64,000 bases of DNA, from positions 2,546,427 through 2,610,426 of the forward strand of contig NZ_LR130760.1 of NCBI RefSeq assembly GCF_900625095.1, in the 5' to 3' direction. Below are positions 27,841 through 40,863 of this stretch, piece after piece. The stretch is from Acinetobacter ihumii (GTDB lineage Bacteria > Pseudomonadota > Gammaproteobacteria > Pseudomonadales > Moraxellaceae). The translations under genes were made by a program, and so were the position numbers. Under the pieces are notes generated by a model. The model saw nothing but the letters and a program-made list of their open reading frames with translations, was not told the DNA's origin and did no database searches. The first letter of the stretch is position 1; the number at the start of each line of letters is the position of its first letter.

Positions 27841-28038
27841 TGCAAACAGCAAAAGCAAGGCAAAATTTTCAGACAGGCACTAATGTTGTTGGTATCGCCG
27901 AATGGAATTGCACTGACAACACCTGAAAATATTATTTTGCAAGCTTCTCAGGATATTGCCGAGAGTGCAAATGGTTCAATTAATTTGAGCGCACAGAAGA
28001 ATATTATTATGCAGTCACCAGTAGCTCCTAAATTATGA
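27841..28038 (+). pseudogene. Orphan 3' end of a second vgrG
   Basis: The frame 27841-28038 reads KQGKIFRQALMLLVSPNGIA, then ENIILQASQDIAESANG and INLSAQKNIIMQ, and stops. This aligns by eye with the DUF2345 part of the intact VgrG (FKQALMILSAPSSIALSSHE, NLSTQKNLI). There is no start, and it lies just after the operon terminator. It looks like the displaced end of an older vgrG left when the current vgrG tail plus effector and immunity genes were inserted. Confidence 0.75.
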
Positions 28039-28169
28039 TTCAGATTCAGTATTTCGCTATTGTGCTGTATCATTTGAGTACATTAATACCCAGTAAGGAT
28101 ATTTTTATCGATGACAACGATTGAATCAATGTAACAGGTATAATCAATTTTTTTCTTTATTTTTTAGTT

Positions 28170-28796
28170 ATGTCCTTTCAAATTTGGCTCGGATTTATGC
28201 TCGCCTGTTGGGCGATTAGCATATCACCAGGAGTAGGCGCGATTGCCTCTATGTCGAGTGGTTTAAACTATGGTTTTCGACACGGTTATTGGAATGCGCT
28301 TGGATTGCAACTCGCTCTGGTTTTACAAATTATGATTGTTGCAGCAGGGGTCGGGGTACTTTTTGCAACCACTGTTTGGGCATTTCTATTGGTCAAGTGG
28401 TTTGGCGTAATTTATTTACTATATTTGGCTTATAAACAATGGACTGCACCAATCCAAGATATCGAAATTAAGCAAGAAACGATATATAAATCAAGACGAA
28501 GTCTGATGTTCAATGGCTTTGTGGTGAATATGAGTAATCCCAAAGCGATTGTATTCTTACTGGCGGTTTTACCCCAGTTTTTAGATTTGAACCGTCCACA
28601 ATGGCCACAGTATATGATCATGGCAGTCACGATGATCTCTATCGATTTAATTGTGATGGCGGGTTATACAGGATTGGCAGCGAAAGTGCTGCGCTTACTT
28701 CGCTCACCGAAGCAGCAAAAATATTTAAATCGCAGCTTTGCCATTATGTTTGCAGTCGCGGCATTGCTACTCAGTTCGATTCATCAAAGTGTTTAA
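28170..28796 (+). CDS. LysE/RhtB-family exporter
   Basis: The 208-aa membrane protein has the family N-terminus ISISPGVGAIASMSSGLNYGF (the PGP/PGV turn and a following G) and the second motif GFVVNMSNPKAIVFLLAVLPQF, which is the most typical RhtB segment. Five to six hydrophobic helices are visible. Substrates of the family are small amino acids or derivatives. Its last four bases overlap the end of the convergent znuB gene. Confidence 0.85.
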   Translation: MSFQIWLGFMLACWAISISPGVGAIASMSSGLNYGFRHGYWNALGLQLALVLQIMIVAAGVGVLFATTVWAFLLVKWFGVIYLLYLAYKQWTAPIQDIEIKQETIYKSRRSLMFNGFVVNMSNPKAIVFLLAVLPQFLDLNRPQWPQYMIMAVTMISIDLIVMAGYTGLAAKVLRLLRSPKQQKYLNRSFAIMFAVAALLLSSIHQSV

Positions 28797-29611
28797 AATT
28801 TAATGCTTTGACCGTAGATGGTTTTACATTTTTGGATAATAAAAATGGCAGCAAATAATAAAGCCATACACAATACGATACTTAAACCAGTCGAAATATT
28901 AATGACCGCACTTGACCAGAGGCCAACCGTTACTCCAATCTGAGCGCACACAAATGCCCAAATCACCATCTGTTTTGGAGAGTTCGCTAAAAGCCTGGCT
29001 GTTAAAGCTGGAATGACCAACAAGGCACCCATTAATAAGGAACCCACTGCACGTAATGCCAATACGGTAAATAAAGCCAGCAATAGCATAAAAATCAGGC
29101 GTTGCCATTTGGCATTCACTCCCTCACTCATAGCCATGTCTGGGTCAATGGCAATTTGAATCTGGGCTTTCCAGTGACGGTAGAGAACAGCCAAAGCCAA
29201 AGCAATAATTCCAATAAAAATGGGTAAATCTTGCCATCCAATCGCCAGTAAATCACCAAATAAATAGCTTAATAATTCTGGTCGTAATTCAGGAATTTGT
29301 TGAATCAAGACTAATCCAGAACAAAGTAAAGTCGCTGAGCAAAGTGCCAATAAGGCATCGTTTGGGAGGCGCGGGTCATGTAACACCCAAAGGATTGCAA
29401 CCAGTAATAATGCCAACAGAGCCACACCAAACCAGAGCGGTAACTGTAAAATACCTGCCACTGCGACACCTAATAAGGTGCCATGCGCCATGGTGTCGGC
29501 AAAAAAAGACATTCTGCGCCAGAGCATTAAACAGCCCAAAGGCGCTGTTAAAAAAACCAGTAAACTCCCCATGGTCCAAGCAGGAAGCAAAAGTTGTAAC
29601 CATTCCAGCAT
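28793..29611 (-). CDS. znuB: Zinc ABC transporter permease ZnuB
   Basis: This 272-aa ABC-3 family permease has about eight membrane helices. It shows the family landmarks PLGCLMLWRRMSFFADTMAHGTLLGVA near the N-terminus (the MSFF-x-D-x-x-x-H motif) and RAVGSLLMGALLVIPALTARLL in the second half. It forms the membrane channel of the high-affinity Zn2+ importer with ZnuC and ZnuA. It starts 3 bases after the znuC stop, and the three genes zur-znuC-znuB form one minus-strand operon. Confidence 0.92.
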   Translation of the reverse strand: MLEWLQLLLPAWTMGSLLVFLTAPLGCLMLWRRMSFFADTMAHGTLLGVAVAGILQLPLWFGVALLALLLVAILWVLHDPRLPNDALLALCSATLLCSGLVLIQQIPELRPELLSYLFGDLLAIGWQDLPIFIGIIALALAVLYRHWKAQIQIAIDPDMAMSEGVNAKWQRLIFMLLLALFTVLALRAVGSLLMGALLVIPALTARLLANSPKQMVIWAFVCAQIGVTVGLWSSAVINISTGLSIVLCMALLFAAIFIIQKCKTIYGQSIKF

Positions 29612-29614
29612 TGC

Positions 29615-30406
29615 CTAAGCTTCCGGTTCAGGGTGAATATGAGGGTGGTCGATATGCGTACAAGGTTCAATATGATCGCCATGCGCACAATGATCATGAT
29701 GATGTTGGTAAGGCACACGCTGACCACCAAAAATGGCCAGATACTCTGGATGTTGCTGGACACTCTCAGGTAAACCGCTACAGCAAATATGTTTATTTAA
29801 ACAAACCACCTGCTGAGTGCCTTGCATCACCCATTGCAGATCATGTGACACCATGAGGATGGCACAGCCATAACGCTCAGGTAGGCTGCGTACATATTCA
29901 TAAAGTTCAGCTTCAGACTGAATATCCAGCCCTTGCATGGGTTCATCCAGCACTAAAATATCAGGCTGGCGTAGCAGAGCACGGGCTAAAAGTACACGCT
30001 GCTTTTCACCGCCAGACAACTGTTGTACTTTGGCATCCTGTAATTTAGCAATGCCGGTATCGTGAATAATTTCGGTGCGTAGGCTTGTTTCACATTTTTC
30101 TAAAGCAAGTAAATCTTTGACTCTTAAAGGCAAACTATGTGAAGGATTAAATTTTTGAGGGACATACGCCATCTTGTTTTTTTTTGCAGAAATGACCTTG
30201 CCCTGAGAAGGCTGCATAATACCCAGCAATACTTTAATTAATGTAGATTTACCCGCACCATTCGGACCAATCAAGGTGACAATTTCATTTTGATGTAATG
30301 AAAAATCTACTTTTTTTAAAATATCTCGCTGATCTCGGTAAACCGAAACCTGATCCAGACGGATCAGTTCAGGCATCAAACTGAATGGCTGCTGCACTGT
30401 TGGCAT
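29615..30406 (-). CDS. znuC: Zinc ABC transporter ATP-binding protein ZnuC
   Basis: This ABC ATPase (263 aa from 30406) has Walker A GPNGAGKS, signature LSGGEKQR and Walker B ILVLDEP, followed by the H-loop VSHD. The C-terminal tail is His-rich (HHHDHCAHGDH ... HIDHPHIH) and probably binds zinc. The start at 30406 has TGGAAA just upstream and overlaps the zur 3' end by 31 bases; ATG 30376, which shares one base with the zur stop, is the alternative and would remove ten residues. It energises Zn2+ import with ZnuB. Confidence 0.92.
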   Translation of the reverse strand: MPTVQQPFSLMPELIRLDQVSVYRDQRDILKKVDFSLHQNEIVTLIGPNGAGKSTLIKVLLGIMQPSQGKVISAKKNKMAYVPQKFNPSHSLPLRVKDLLALEKCETSLRTEIIHDTGIAKLQDAKVQQLSGGEKQRVLLARALLRQPDILVLDEPMQGLDIQSEAELYEYVRSLPERYGCAILMVSHDLQWVMQGTQQVVCLNKHICCSGLPESVQQHPEYLAIFGGQRVPYQHHHDHCAHGDHIEPCTHIDHPHIHPEPEA

Positions 30407-30876
30407 TTTCCAGAAATCTCAATAATGGTATGTTGCGCATTAAAATGGTCAGAACCTGCCAACTGCTGCAATTGTTGCAATAGACCGTCAGAAGAAGCCT
30501 CTTTCACGATATGACATTCATTACAAATTAAAAATGCAGCTTGATGTCCTTCTCGGGGATGACAGCATGGGATATAGGCATTAATTGAGGTGAGACGATG
30601 GATAAGACCTTTTTCCAATAAAAAATCCAGCGTGCGGTACACTGTGGGCGGTGCGGCTGGACGATCTGAGCCGCTTTTAATTTTTGCCAATAAATCATAA
30701 GCACCCATTGGACCTGAAGCATTTAAAATTAATGCTAAAACTTCCTTACGTAATGGCGTGAGACGTGCTCCAGCCGTCGCGCACAAGCTTTCAGCTTCGG
30801 CCAGACGTACAGCAACATTTTGGTGGTCATGAACACCATGCAATGCATTATGATGCTCGTGTGAACAAGTGCTCAT
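30376..30876 (-). CDS. zur: Zinc uptake regulator Zur (Fur family)
   Basis: From ATG 30876 (GAGG 6 bases upstream) the product is 166 aa. It has the Fur winged helix (ARLTPLRKEVLALI ... PPTVYRTLDFLLEKGLI) and the metal motifs expected for Zur: HPREGHQAAFLICNECH, with a CxxC pair, and a C-terminal CQQC. The N-terminus is His-rich (HEHHNALHGVHDHQN). It represses zinc uptake genes when zinc is plentiful. Being first in zur-znuCB, and divergent from znuA across a Zur-box-like palindrome, it likely regulates itself and both transcripts. Confidence 0.93.
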   Translation of the reverse strand: MSTCSHEHHNALHGVHDHQNVAVRLAEAESLCATAGARLTPLRKEVLALILNASGPMGAYDLLAKIKSGSDRPAAPPTVYRTLDFLLEKGLIHRLTSINAYIPCCHPREGHQAAFLICNECHIVKEASSDGLLQQLQQLAGSDHFNAQHTIIEISGKCQQCSSHSV

Positions 30877-30900
30877 AGGCAAACCTCATTATTTTATTGA

Positions 30901-30926
30901 ATAGTAACATGAAGTCATGTTGCTAT
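30901..30926. promoter_or_regulatory. 26-bp inverted repeat in the zur 5' leader
   Basis: ATAGTAACATGA and TCATGTTGCTAT flank an AG centre with one mismatch. It lies 24 bases before the zur start. It could be a second operator or a leader hairpin; the sequence is not the same as the palindrome at 30955. Confidence 0.4.
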
Positions 30927-30954
30927 CGAATAAGCGTAGGTATTTTTGAAAAAC

Positions 30955-30969
30955 TGTTATATTATAACA
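30955..30969. promoter_or_regulatory. Probable Zur box between zur and znuA
   Basis: TGTTATATTATAACA is a 15-bp palindrome with a single central base. It lies 30 bases before the chosen znuA start, and TATAAT/TATAAC hexamers overlap it on both strands, so a bound repressor would block both divergent promoters. AT-rich TTATA-centred palindromes are typical for Zur. Confidence 0.65.
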
Positions 30970-30998
30970 CAGCTTGAATGCCTAGGTTTGATTTTGTT

Positions 30999-31838
30999 AT
31001 GTTGCGTTTTGCGCTGTTTTGCCTTTTTTCTGTTGTTTCGACATGGTCATGGTCGCAATCACCTCTGGTTATTTCGACACATCCAATTTATTTGATTGCT
31101 AAAGAAATTACGCGGGGCATAGAAGAACCTCAATTACTACTGGAAAATCAATCTGGTCATGATGTTCAATTAACACCGGCACATCGTAAAGCGATTCAAG
31201 ATGCATCTTTGGTGATTTGGCTAGGTAAAGCACACGAAGCACCCTTGGCAAGTCTGTTACACAATAATGCCAAGGCCATTTCAATTTTAGATTCACAAAT
31301 CGTGACGATCTTACCGCGTCGTAGTACACGTGGTGTGGCTCAAGCCAATACCGTAGATAGTCATGTCTGGCTTGATCCCAATAATGCAGTAAGAATTGGA
31401 TTTTTTATAGCAGCATTACGTTCCCAACAACATCCCGAAAATAAAGCCAAGTATTGGCTAAATGCCAGAAATTTTGCGCAGAAAATGCTATTGGCAAGTC
31501 AAAACTACGAACGCAAATCTGCACTGCCTTATTGGTCGTATCATGATGCCTATCAGTATCTTGAACGTGCCTTAAATCTGAAGTTTGCAGGTGCTTTAAC
31601 CGATGATCCGCACATTGCAGCTACAGTCAGTCAACTTAAATATCTGAATGATCACCGTCCAAATCAACGCATGTGTTTGCTGGCAGAAGGCAATGCCAAC
31701 CAAAATCAATATCGTATGCTCAATCCAGTTATCTTCCAGCGCGTGGATGAAAGCCTAAATAGCGATACAGATTTTGTTGAAGCATGGAAGAAACTCGCCA
31801 GTCAGACTTCAACCTGTGTGTTAAATGCAAGCCAATAA
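30999..31838 (+). CDS. znuA: Zinc ABC transporter substrate-binding protein ZnuA
   Basis: The ATG at 30999 gives a signal peptide (MLRFALFCLFSVVSTWSWS); ATG 30978 in the same frame would put hydrophilic residues first and nearly coincide with the expected transcript start. The 279-aa cluster A-I binding protein has the metal-site segments STHPIYLIAKEI, DSHVWLDP, YHDAYQYLE and TDDPH. The long His-rich loop of many ZnuA proteins is short or absent here. It delivers periplasmic Zn2+ to ZnuBC. It is divergent from zur-znuCB. Confidence 0.9.
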   Translation: MLRFALFCLFSVVSTWSWSQSPLVISTHPIYLIAKEITRGIEEPQLLLENQSGHDVQLTPAHRKAIQDASLVIWLGKAHEAPLASLLHNNAKAISILDSQIVTILPRRSTRGVAQANTVDSHVWLDPNNAVRIGFFIAALRSQQHPENKAKYWLNARNFAQKMLLASQNYERKSALPYWSYHDAYQYLERALNLKFAGALTDDPHIAATVSQLKYLNDHRPNQRMCLLAEGNANQNQYRMLNPVIFQRVDESLNSDTDFVEAWKKLASQTSTCVLNASQ

Positions 31839-31915
31839 AATGAAAACGCAGGGCATGCACATGCTTTGAGTGTAAACAAATCAGCTAAAAAAACACGACT
31901 TAGGTCGGGAAAAGA

Positions 31916-31944
31916 TTGCATGTTCAGGGGGGTAACTCTATAAT
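31916..31944 (+). promoter_or_regulatory. Sigma70 promoter of the atp operon
   Basis: TTGCAT (31916-31921) is followed after 17 bases by a perfect TATAAT (31939-31944), 65 bases before atpI. No other strong promoter is seen between znuA and atpI. Confidence 0.75.
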
Positions 31945-32008
31945 GCCTGCGATTAAAAACGATCATCAGCGTAATTTGTCAAGCATTCATGCTGTAAGTG
32001 GATAAACA

Positions 32009-32407
32009 ATGAGCCGAACTAGTCGCTTGATTGACCGACGATTAGCGAAAGCTTTGGTCTTCTTACAAGCATTAATGATCCCTATTTCTGCGATTATCGC
32101 GTGGCTTATACAAGATCGTATTGCTGCGATAAGTGCTGCTTTAGGGGCCTTGGTCTGCTGGCTTGCCAATCTATATTTTAGCTGGCAGTCATTTCGAACC
32201 GCAGGGGCTAGAGCATCGAGACAGGTTCTATCGAACATGTATCGGGGCATGCTAGGGAAGTTCGGAATTGTGATCGTAGGATTTATTTTGATTTTAAGCA
32301 ATGTTAAACCGCTGTCTCCAGCGGCATTGTTTTGTGGCTTTATACTCGTTCAGACCATGTCGTGGGTCGCTCCTTTTTGGGTTTCACGTCTACAAAAACG
32401 AGTTTAA
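32009..32407 (+). CDS. atpI: ATP synthase subunit I
   Basis: This 132-aa protein has four hydrophobic helices. It opens with the typical RLIDRRLAKALVFLQALMIPISA, contains AALGALVCWLANLYFSWQSFR, and is the first gene of the ATP synthase operon. AtpI helps assemble the c-ring and may carry magnesium, and is dispensable. The following atpB lies 100 bases downstream. Confidence 0.85.
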   Translation: MSRTSRLIDRRLAKALVFLQALMIPISAIIAWLIQDRIAAISAALGALVCWLANLYFSWQSFRTAGARASRQVLSNMYRGMLGKFGIVIVGFILILSNVKPLSPAALFCGFILVQTMSWVAPFWVSRLQKRV

Positions 32408-32504
32408 GTTCATCCAAAATTGAAGATTTTTGAGGTGAACGAGATATCAGGCAGCGCGCGATATTCGTTTTCCTTATTTAGTAATTGACATTGACCAGGT
32501 GTGA

Positions 32505-33383
<879 letters not shown>

Positions 33384-33392
33384 TGGTATTTG

Positions 33393-33417
33393 CCTAACTG
33401 TTAGGTTAACAGTTAGG
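33393..33417 (+). other. Hairpin between atpB and atpE
   Basis: CCTAACTGTTA and TAACAGTTAGG form an 11-pair stem with a three-base loop (GGT), followed by an A/T-rich run. In the mRNA it could slow transcription slightly, mark a processing site or stabilise the downstream atpE message, which is needed in excess. A perfect arm of this length is unlikely by chance in the short spacer. Confidence 0.6.
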
Positions 33418-33434
33418 TTTAATTTTTAGTTTAA

Positions 33435-33713
<279 letters not shown>

Positions 33714-33751
33714 TCAGCTTAATTCCTAAATCCACATATTGAGGAATTGCA

Positions 33752-34222
33752 ATGAATATTAACCTCACATTGATTGGCCAAGCGATTGCATTTGCGATTT
33801 TTGTTGCATTCTGCATGAAGTTTGTTTGGCCACCACTAATCAATGCGATTAGTGAGCGTCAGCGTAAAATCGCTGATGGCTTAAATGCTGCTGAAAAAGC
33901 GAAAGCGGATCTTGCTGATGCACAATCACAAGTGAAAGCTGAACTTGATGCAGCAAAAGCACAAGCGGCTCAATTGATCGAACAAGCGAACCGCCGCGGT
34001 GCACAATTGGTCGAAGAAGCACGTACCCAAGCTGCGGCTGAAGGTGAACGTATTCGTCAACAGGCAAAAGAAGCAGTTGACCAAGACATCAATTCTGCTC
34101 GCGAAGAATTACGTCAACAAGTGGCTGCCTTGGCAGTTGATGGCGCAGAGAAAATTCTGAACCAACAAGTTGACGCAGAAGCTCATAATGCCATGCTGAC
34201 TCAGCTGGCTGCTAAACTTTAA
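33752..34222 (+). CDS. atpF: F1Fo ATP synthase subunit b
   Basis: The 156-aa peripheral-stalk subunit has one N-terminal membrane helix ([20 protein letters not shown]), the conserved PPL turn, and a long charged alpha-helical coiled coil rich in Ala, Glu and Gln, ending in a delta-binding helix. The length matches E. coli AtpF exactly. GAGGAAT precedes the ATG. Confidence 0.97.
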   Translation: MNINLTLIGQAIAFAIFVAFCMKFVWPPLINAISERQRKIADGLNAAEKAKADLADAQSQVKAELDAAKAQAAQLIEQANRRGAQLVEEARTQAAAEGERIRQQAKEAVDQDINSAREELRQQVAALAVDGAEKILNQQVDAEAHNAMLTQLAAKL

Positions 34223-34233
34223 GCGAGGGAAGT

Positions 34234-34770
34234 ATGGCTGAACTCTTGACGTTAGCACGCCCGTACGCCAAAGCAGCATTTGCTTACGCTTCTGAGCAAG
34301 GTGCAACTGACAATTGGTCGAATGCGTTACAAGTGCTCAGTGCTGCGGTGCAAGATGAAGCATTTTCCGCTTATTTAAATCGCCCTGAGCTTACTCCTGT
34401 GGAGCAAGTTGGACTTTTTACCAAAGTTTTAGGTGAACAACAGTCTCAGGCATTGTCAAACTTTTTGACATTGCTTGCTGAAAATGATCGTTTGATCCTG
34501 TTGCCTGAGATTGCGGTAGAGTACGAACAGCTTAAATCACAGAATAGCAACACAGTAGATGTCGTGATTGAATCGGCATTTCCATTAACTTCGGTACAAG
34601 AGCAACTATTAACGCAAGCTTTAGAAAAGCGTCTTAATAGTTCTGTGGTTGTGTCAGTCGAAGTGAATCCTGCATTAATTGCAGGTGTGGTTATTCGTGC
34701 AGGCGATCAAGTGATAGATGACTCTGCGCTTAACAAGCTTGAAAAAATGCGGACTCGTCTTCTTGCCTAA
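34234..34770 (+). CDS. atpH: F1Fo ATP synthase subunit delta
   Basis: The 178-aa OSCP/delta protein begins [13 protein letters not shown], the family N-terminus, and ends with [25 protein letters not shown], the family C-terminal signature. It connects the b subunits to the top of F1. It starts 11 bases after atpF with GAGGGAAG. Confidence 0.97.
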   Translation: MAELLTLARPYAKAAFAYASEQGATDNWSNALQVLSAAVQDEAFSAYLNRPELTPVEQVGLFTKVLGEQQSQALSNFLTLLAENDRLILLPEIAVEYEQLKSQNSNTVDVVIESAFPLTSVQEQLLTQALEKRLNSSVVVSVEVNPALIAGVVIRAGDQVIDDSALNKLEKMRTRLLA

Positions 34771-34812
34771 TAGCAAAAAGACTGAACTTAAAAAAGATTG
34801 AGGAATAGCGCA

Positions 34813-36357
<1,545 letters not shown>

Positions 36358-36433
36358 TTTTTTAGCTTAAGTTTGGTTCACGGAATCAACCCTTCGAAGG
36401 CTGTCAAAAGCCTTCGACGACTAGGTTAAGCGT

Positions 36434-37303
36434 ATGGCAAATTTAAAAGAAATTCGCGCCAAAGTAGCGAGCATCAAATCGACGCAGAAAATTACGCGTG
36501 CGATGCAGATGGTTGCTGCTTCAAAAATGCGTCGTGCGCAAGAGCGCATGGCTCAGGGCCGTCCGTATGCCGAAAATATGCACCGTGTAATTGCTCATTT
36601 GGTACAAGCGAATCCTGAATACAAACATCGTTATATGGTTGAACGCCCAGTAAAACGCGTTGGCTATATTATCGTGTCTTCAGATCGTGGCTTGGCTGGT
36701 GGTTTGAACATTAACCTGTTCAAAAAAGTGGTCAAACACGTTCAGCAGCAACAAGAGCAGTCAATTGAAGTTCAATTTGCTTTGATTGGTCAAAAAGCGG
36801 TTTCGTTTTTTAAAAACTACGGCGGTAAAGTACTTGGTGCGACCACCAATATTGGTGATACTCCAAGTCTGGAACAGTTAACTGGCTCAGTACAGGTGAT
36901 GTTGGATGCGTTTGATAAAGGCGAGTTAGATCGTATTTATCTGGTATCAAACGGCTTTGTCAATGCCATGACTCAAAACCAGAAAGTAGAACAACTGGTT
37001 CCTTTGGCTGCGGCTGAAGAAAGCGAAAGTCTAAACCGTACTTATGGTTGGGACTATATCTATGAACCTGAAGCAGAAGAATTGCTCAATGGTTTATTGG
37101 TTCGCTATATCGAGTCAATGGTATATCAGGGCGTGATTGAAAATATCGCGTGTGAACAATCTGCACGTATGGTTGCAATGAAAGCTGCAACTGACAATGC
37201 GGGCGAATTGATCAAAAGCCTACAACTTATTTATAACAAGCTGCGTCAAGCCGCGATTACTCAGGAGATTTCTGAGATCGTTGGTGGTGCCGCTGCCGTT
37301 TAA
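36434..37303 (+). CDS. atpG: F1Fo ATP synthase subunit gamma
   Basis: The 289-aa rotor shaft protein begins with [26 protein letters not shown] and ends with the signature segment [14 protein letters not shown] followed by [27 protein letters not shown]. Both ends form the coiled coil inside the alpha3beta3 ring. [11 protein letters not shown] in the middle is also conserved. Confidence 0.98.
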   Translation: MANLKEIRAKVASIKSTQKITRAMQMVAASKMRRAQERMAQGRPYAENMHRVIAHLVQANPEYKHRYMVERPVKRVGYIIVSSDRGLAGGLNINLFKKVVKHVQQQQEQSIEVQFALIGQKAVSFFKNYGGKVLGATTNIGDTPSLEQLTGSVQVMLDAFDKGELDRIYLVSNGFVNAMTQNQKVEQLVPLAAAEESESLNRTYGWDYIYEPEAEELLNGLLVRYIESMVYQGVIENIACEQSARMVAMKAATDNAGELIKSLQLIYNKLRQAAITQEISEIVGGAAAV

Positions 37304-37317
37304 CATTATTAGTTTGA

Positions 37318-38727
<1,410 letters not shown>

Positions 38728-38754
38728 TTAGCAACCCTAATTTAGGAGATTCTC

Positions 38755-39174
38755 ATGGCGACGATGCAATGTGACGTAGTCAGCGTAAAAGAGTCAATTT
38801 ACTCTGGTACAGTGACCATGTTAATCGCAAAAGGTGCAGGTGGTGAGCTCGGTATTTTACCTGGACACGCGCCGCTTGTAACTTTGCTCCAACCGGGCCC
38901 GATTCGTGTTCAGTTGGAAAATGGTACAGAAGAAATTGTCTATGTATCAGGTGGTGTGCTAGAAGTTCAACCGCATGTGGTCACGATTCTTGCAGATACT
39001 GCAATTCGTGCTGACAACTTGGATGAAGCCGCAATTTTAGAAGCCCGTAAACAGGCTGAACAATTGCTGGCTAATCAAAAGAGCGATTTGGACGCTGCGG
39101 CTGCGCTTGCTTCTCTTTCTGAGATTGCAGGTCAGCTCGAAACCATCCGCAAAATTAAAAACCGTGCAATGTAA
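38755..39174 (+). CDS. atpC: F1Fo ATP synthase subunit epsilon
   Basis: The 139-aa protein has the N-terminal beta sandwich with GELGILPGHAPLVTLLQPGPIR, the family signature, and a C-terminal helical hairpin (EARKQAEQLLANQKSDLDAAAALASLSEIAGQLETIRKIK). That hairpin can extend to inhibit ATP hydrolysis. It is the last gene of the operon and is followed by a terminator. Confidence 0.97.
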   Translation: MATMQCDVVSVKESIYSGTVTMLIAKGAGGELGILPGHAPLVTLLQPGPIRVQLENGTEEIVYVSGGVLEVQPHVVTILADTAIRADNLDEAAILEARKQAEQLLANQKSDLDAAAALASLSEIAGQLETIRKIKNRAM

Positions 39175-39188
39175 ATTGTCTGTTTTTG

Positions 39189-39217
39189 AAAAGCCACCGA
39201 AAGGTGGCTTTTTTTAT
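39189..39217 (+). terminator. Terminator of the atp operon
   Basis: AAGCCACC and GGTGGCTT pair around a GAAA loop and are followed by TTTTT. Confidence 0.92.
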
Positions 39218-39257
39218 GCTATAAGCTTTTAAAGGACGAAGAGATCATTAGATTAAG

Positions 39258-39557
39258 ATGGAATTAATTGAAGTTGAACCCCATTTTTGGGAACTGTATC
39301 AGCAGGGTGAACAGCTATTTCTTAGTATTGCGATTGATCTCAGTTCGGTTGTGTCTTGTTGGGATATTGTTTTGACGATTGAAGAACGCCGAAATTATCA
39401 GCTTTATGGACGAAGTTCGATTGATACATTGGCTCAGCAGTTGGTTCAACAAGTCTACCGAGCAGATTATTCTCAACTTGAACAAAGACCTGTCTCTGCA
39501 AAGCAGCAACAAGAGATGCAAAATGCATTTAAAGTGTGGCGACTTCAACATCAATAG
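39258..39557 (+). CDS. Hypothetical protein (99 aa)
   Basis: The 99-aa acidic cytoplasmic protein is well composed (MELIEVEPHFWELYQQGEQL; later FKVWRLQHQ at the end) but has no motif that I recognise. TAAG and GAGATC lie upstream, with no ideal Shine-Dalgarno. It stands alone after the atp terminator. The smooth amino-acid composition supports a real gene; the function is unknown. Confidence 0.6.
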   Translation: MELIEVEPHFWELYQQGEQLFLSIAIDLSSVVSCWDIVLTIEERRNYQLYGRSSIDTLAQQLVQQVYRADYSQLEQRPVSAKQQQEMQNAFKVWRLQHQ

Positions 39558-39788
39558 ATTTCTTTTCTGTCTTGGCTAGCAAAAAAGCGGCTAAACCATG
39601 ATGAAAAAACGAATCCCATCCAATATTAAAAATTTCCAAAAGATTGTTATACAAACGTAACCCTATACAAGAATCTGAGTAATAACCTACCAAACTCCAA
39701 CCTTAAACATTTTATTGTGATTCATAGTTGAGAATAGTTCTTATAAACCAGAACCATTCTTAAGATGACATAAGACGGAGATAATAAA

Positions 39789-40820
39789 ATGGGAAGCACA
39801 ATGAAAGCTGCGGTGGTCACCGAATTTAACCAACCACTACAGATTAAGGATGTCGAAATTCCAAAAGTCAGTGCGGGTAAAGTACTGGTCAAGATGATTG
39901 CAACAGGTGTCTGTCATACCGATTTACATGCCATGCATGGGGATTGGCCGATTAAACCGAGTCTGCCTTTTATTCCAGGACACGAAGGTGTGGGTGAGGT
40001 GGTTGAGATTGGTACTGGGATCACGCATCTCAAAGTTGGCGATAAAGTCGGTATTCCGTGGTTATATTCGGCTTGTGGTCATTGCGATCATTGTTATGCA
40101 GGTTGGGAAACCCTATGTAAGGAACAACAAAATTCGGGATATTCGGTGAATGGAAGCTTTGCTGAATATTGCCTAGCCGATGGTGAATATGTCGGTGTGA
40201 TCCCTGATGGTGTGGATTTGCTCGAAATTGCGCCCATCTTGTGTGCAGGTGTCACGGTTTATAAAGGCCTGAAAATGACTGAAGCCAAAACAGGCGATTG
40301 GGTGGCGATTTCAGGAATTGGAGGCTTAGGACATGTCGCGGTGCAATATGCCAAGACCATGGGCTTTAATGTTGTGGCGATTGATGTCGATGATGGCAAA
40401 CTGGCACTGGCAAAAGAGCTGGGTGCCGATGTAGGCATTAATGCGTTAAAAGTGAATGTCAAAGATGAAGTGACCAAAGCCACAGGCGAGGGCTGTCATG
40501 GTGTATTAGTGACCGCAGTATCGCCCAAAGCTTTTGAGCAGGCCGTTTCGATTGTACGTCGTGGTGGCACGATGGTACTGAATGGCTTACCGCCGGGTAA
40601 GTTTGATCTTTCTATTTTTGACATGGTTTTGGATGGGATCACGGTGCGTGGTTCGATTGTGGGGACACGACTGGATTTAAAAGAGGCACTCGAGATTGCC
40701 GCGCGTGGCAAAGTCAAAGCCCATATTAGTGTTGAGCCGCTTGAAAATATCAACGATATTTTTGAGCGAATGGAACAGGGTAAAATTGACGGACGTATTG
40801 TGATTGATTTTAAACAATAA
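39789..40820 (+). CDS. adhP: Zinc-dependent alcohol dehydrogenase, AdhP type
   Basis: The 343-aa medium-chain dehydrogenase has the catalytic zinc motif [15 protein letters not shown] and GHEGVGEV, the structural zinc loop [15 protein letters not shown], and a Rossmann [17 protein letters not shown]. The sequence closely follows the AdhP/AdhA alcohol dehydrogenases that oxidise ethanol and other primary alcohols with NAD. GGAG stands 8 bases before the chosen ATG; an internal ATG 12 bases later (MKAAVV) is the usual family start and is possible. Confidence 0.92.
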   Translation: MGSTMKAAVVTEFNQPLQIKDVEIPKVSAGKVLVKMIATGVCHTDLHAMHGDWPIKPSLPFIPGHEGVGEVVEIGTGITHLKVGDKVGIPWLYSACGHCDHCYAGWETLCKEQQNSGYSVNGSFAEYCLADGEYVGVIPDGVDLLEIAPILCAGVTVYKGLKMTEAKTGDWVAISGIGGLGHVAVQYAKTMGFNVVAIDVDDGKLALAKELGADVGINALKVNVKDEVTKATGEGCHGVLVTAVSPKAFEQAVSIVRRGGTMVLNGLPPGKFDLSIFDMVLDGITVRGSIVGTRLDLKEALEIAARGKVKAHISVEPLENINDIFERMEQGKIDGRIVIDFKQ

Positions 40821-40863
40821 AAATCTGAGAATTTGATTGTCATCCCAATGAAACCTGTTCGAT

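Noticed and set aside
29344..29856. 170-codon plus-strand ORF over znuB/znuC
   Set aside because: It is the antisense shadow of two well-supported genes; the His-rich region comes from the znuC tail read backwards.
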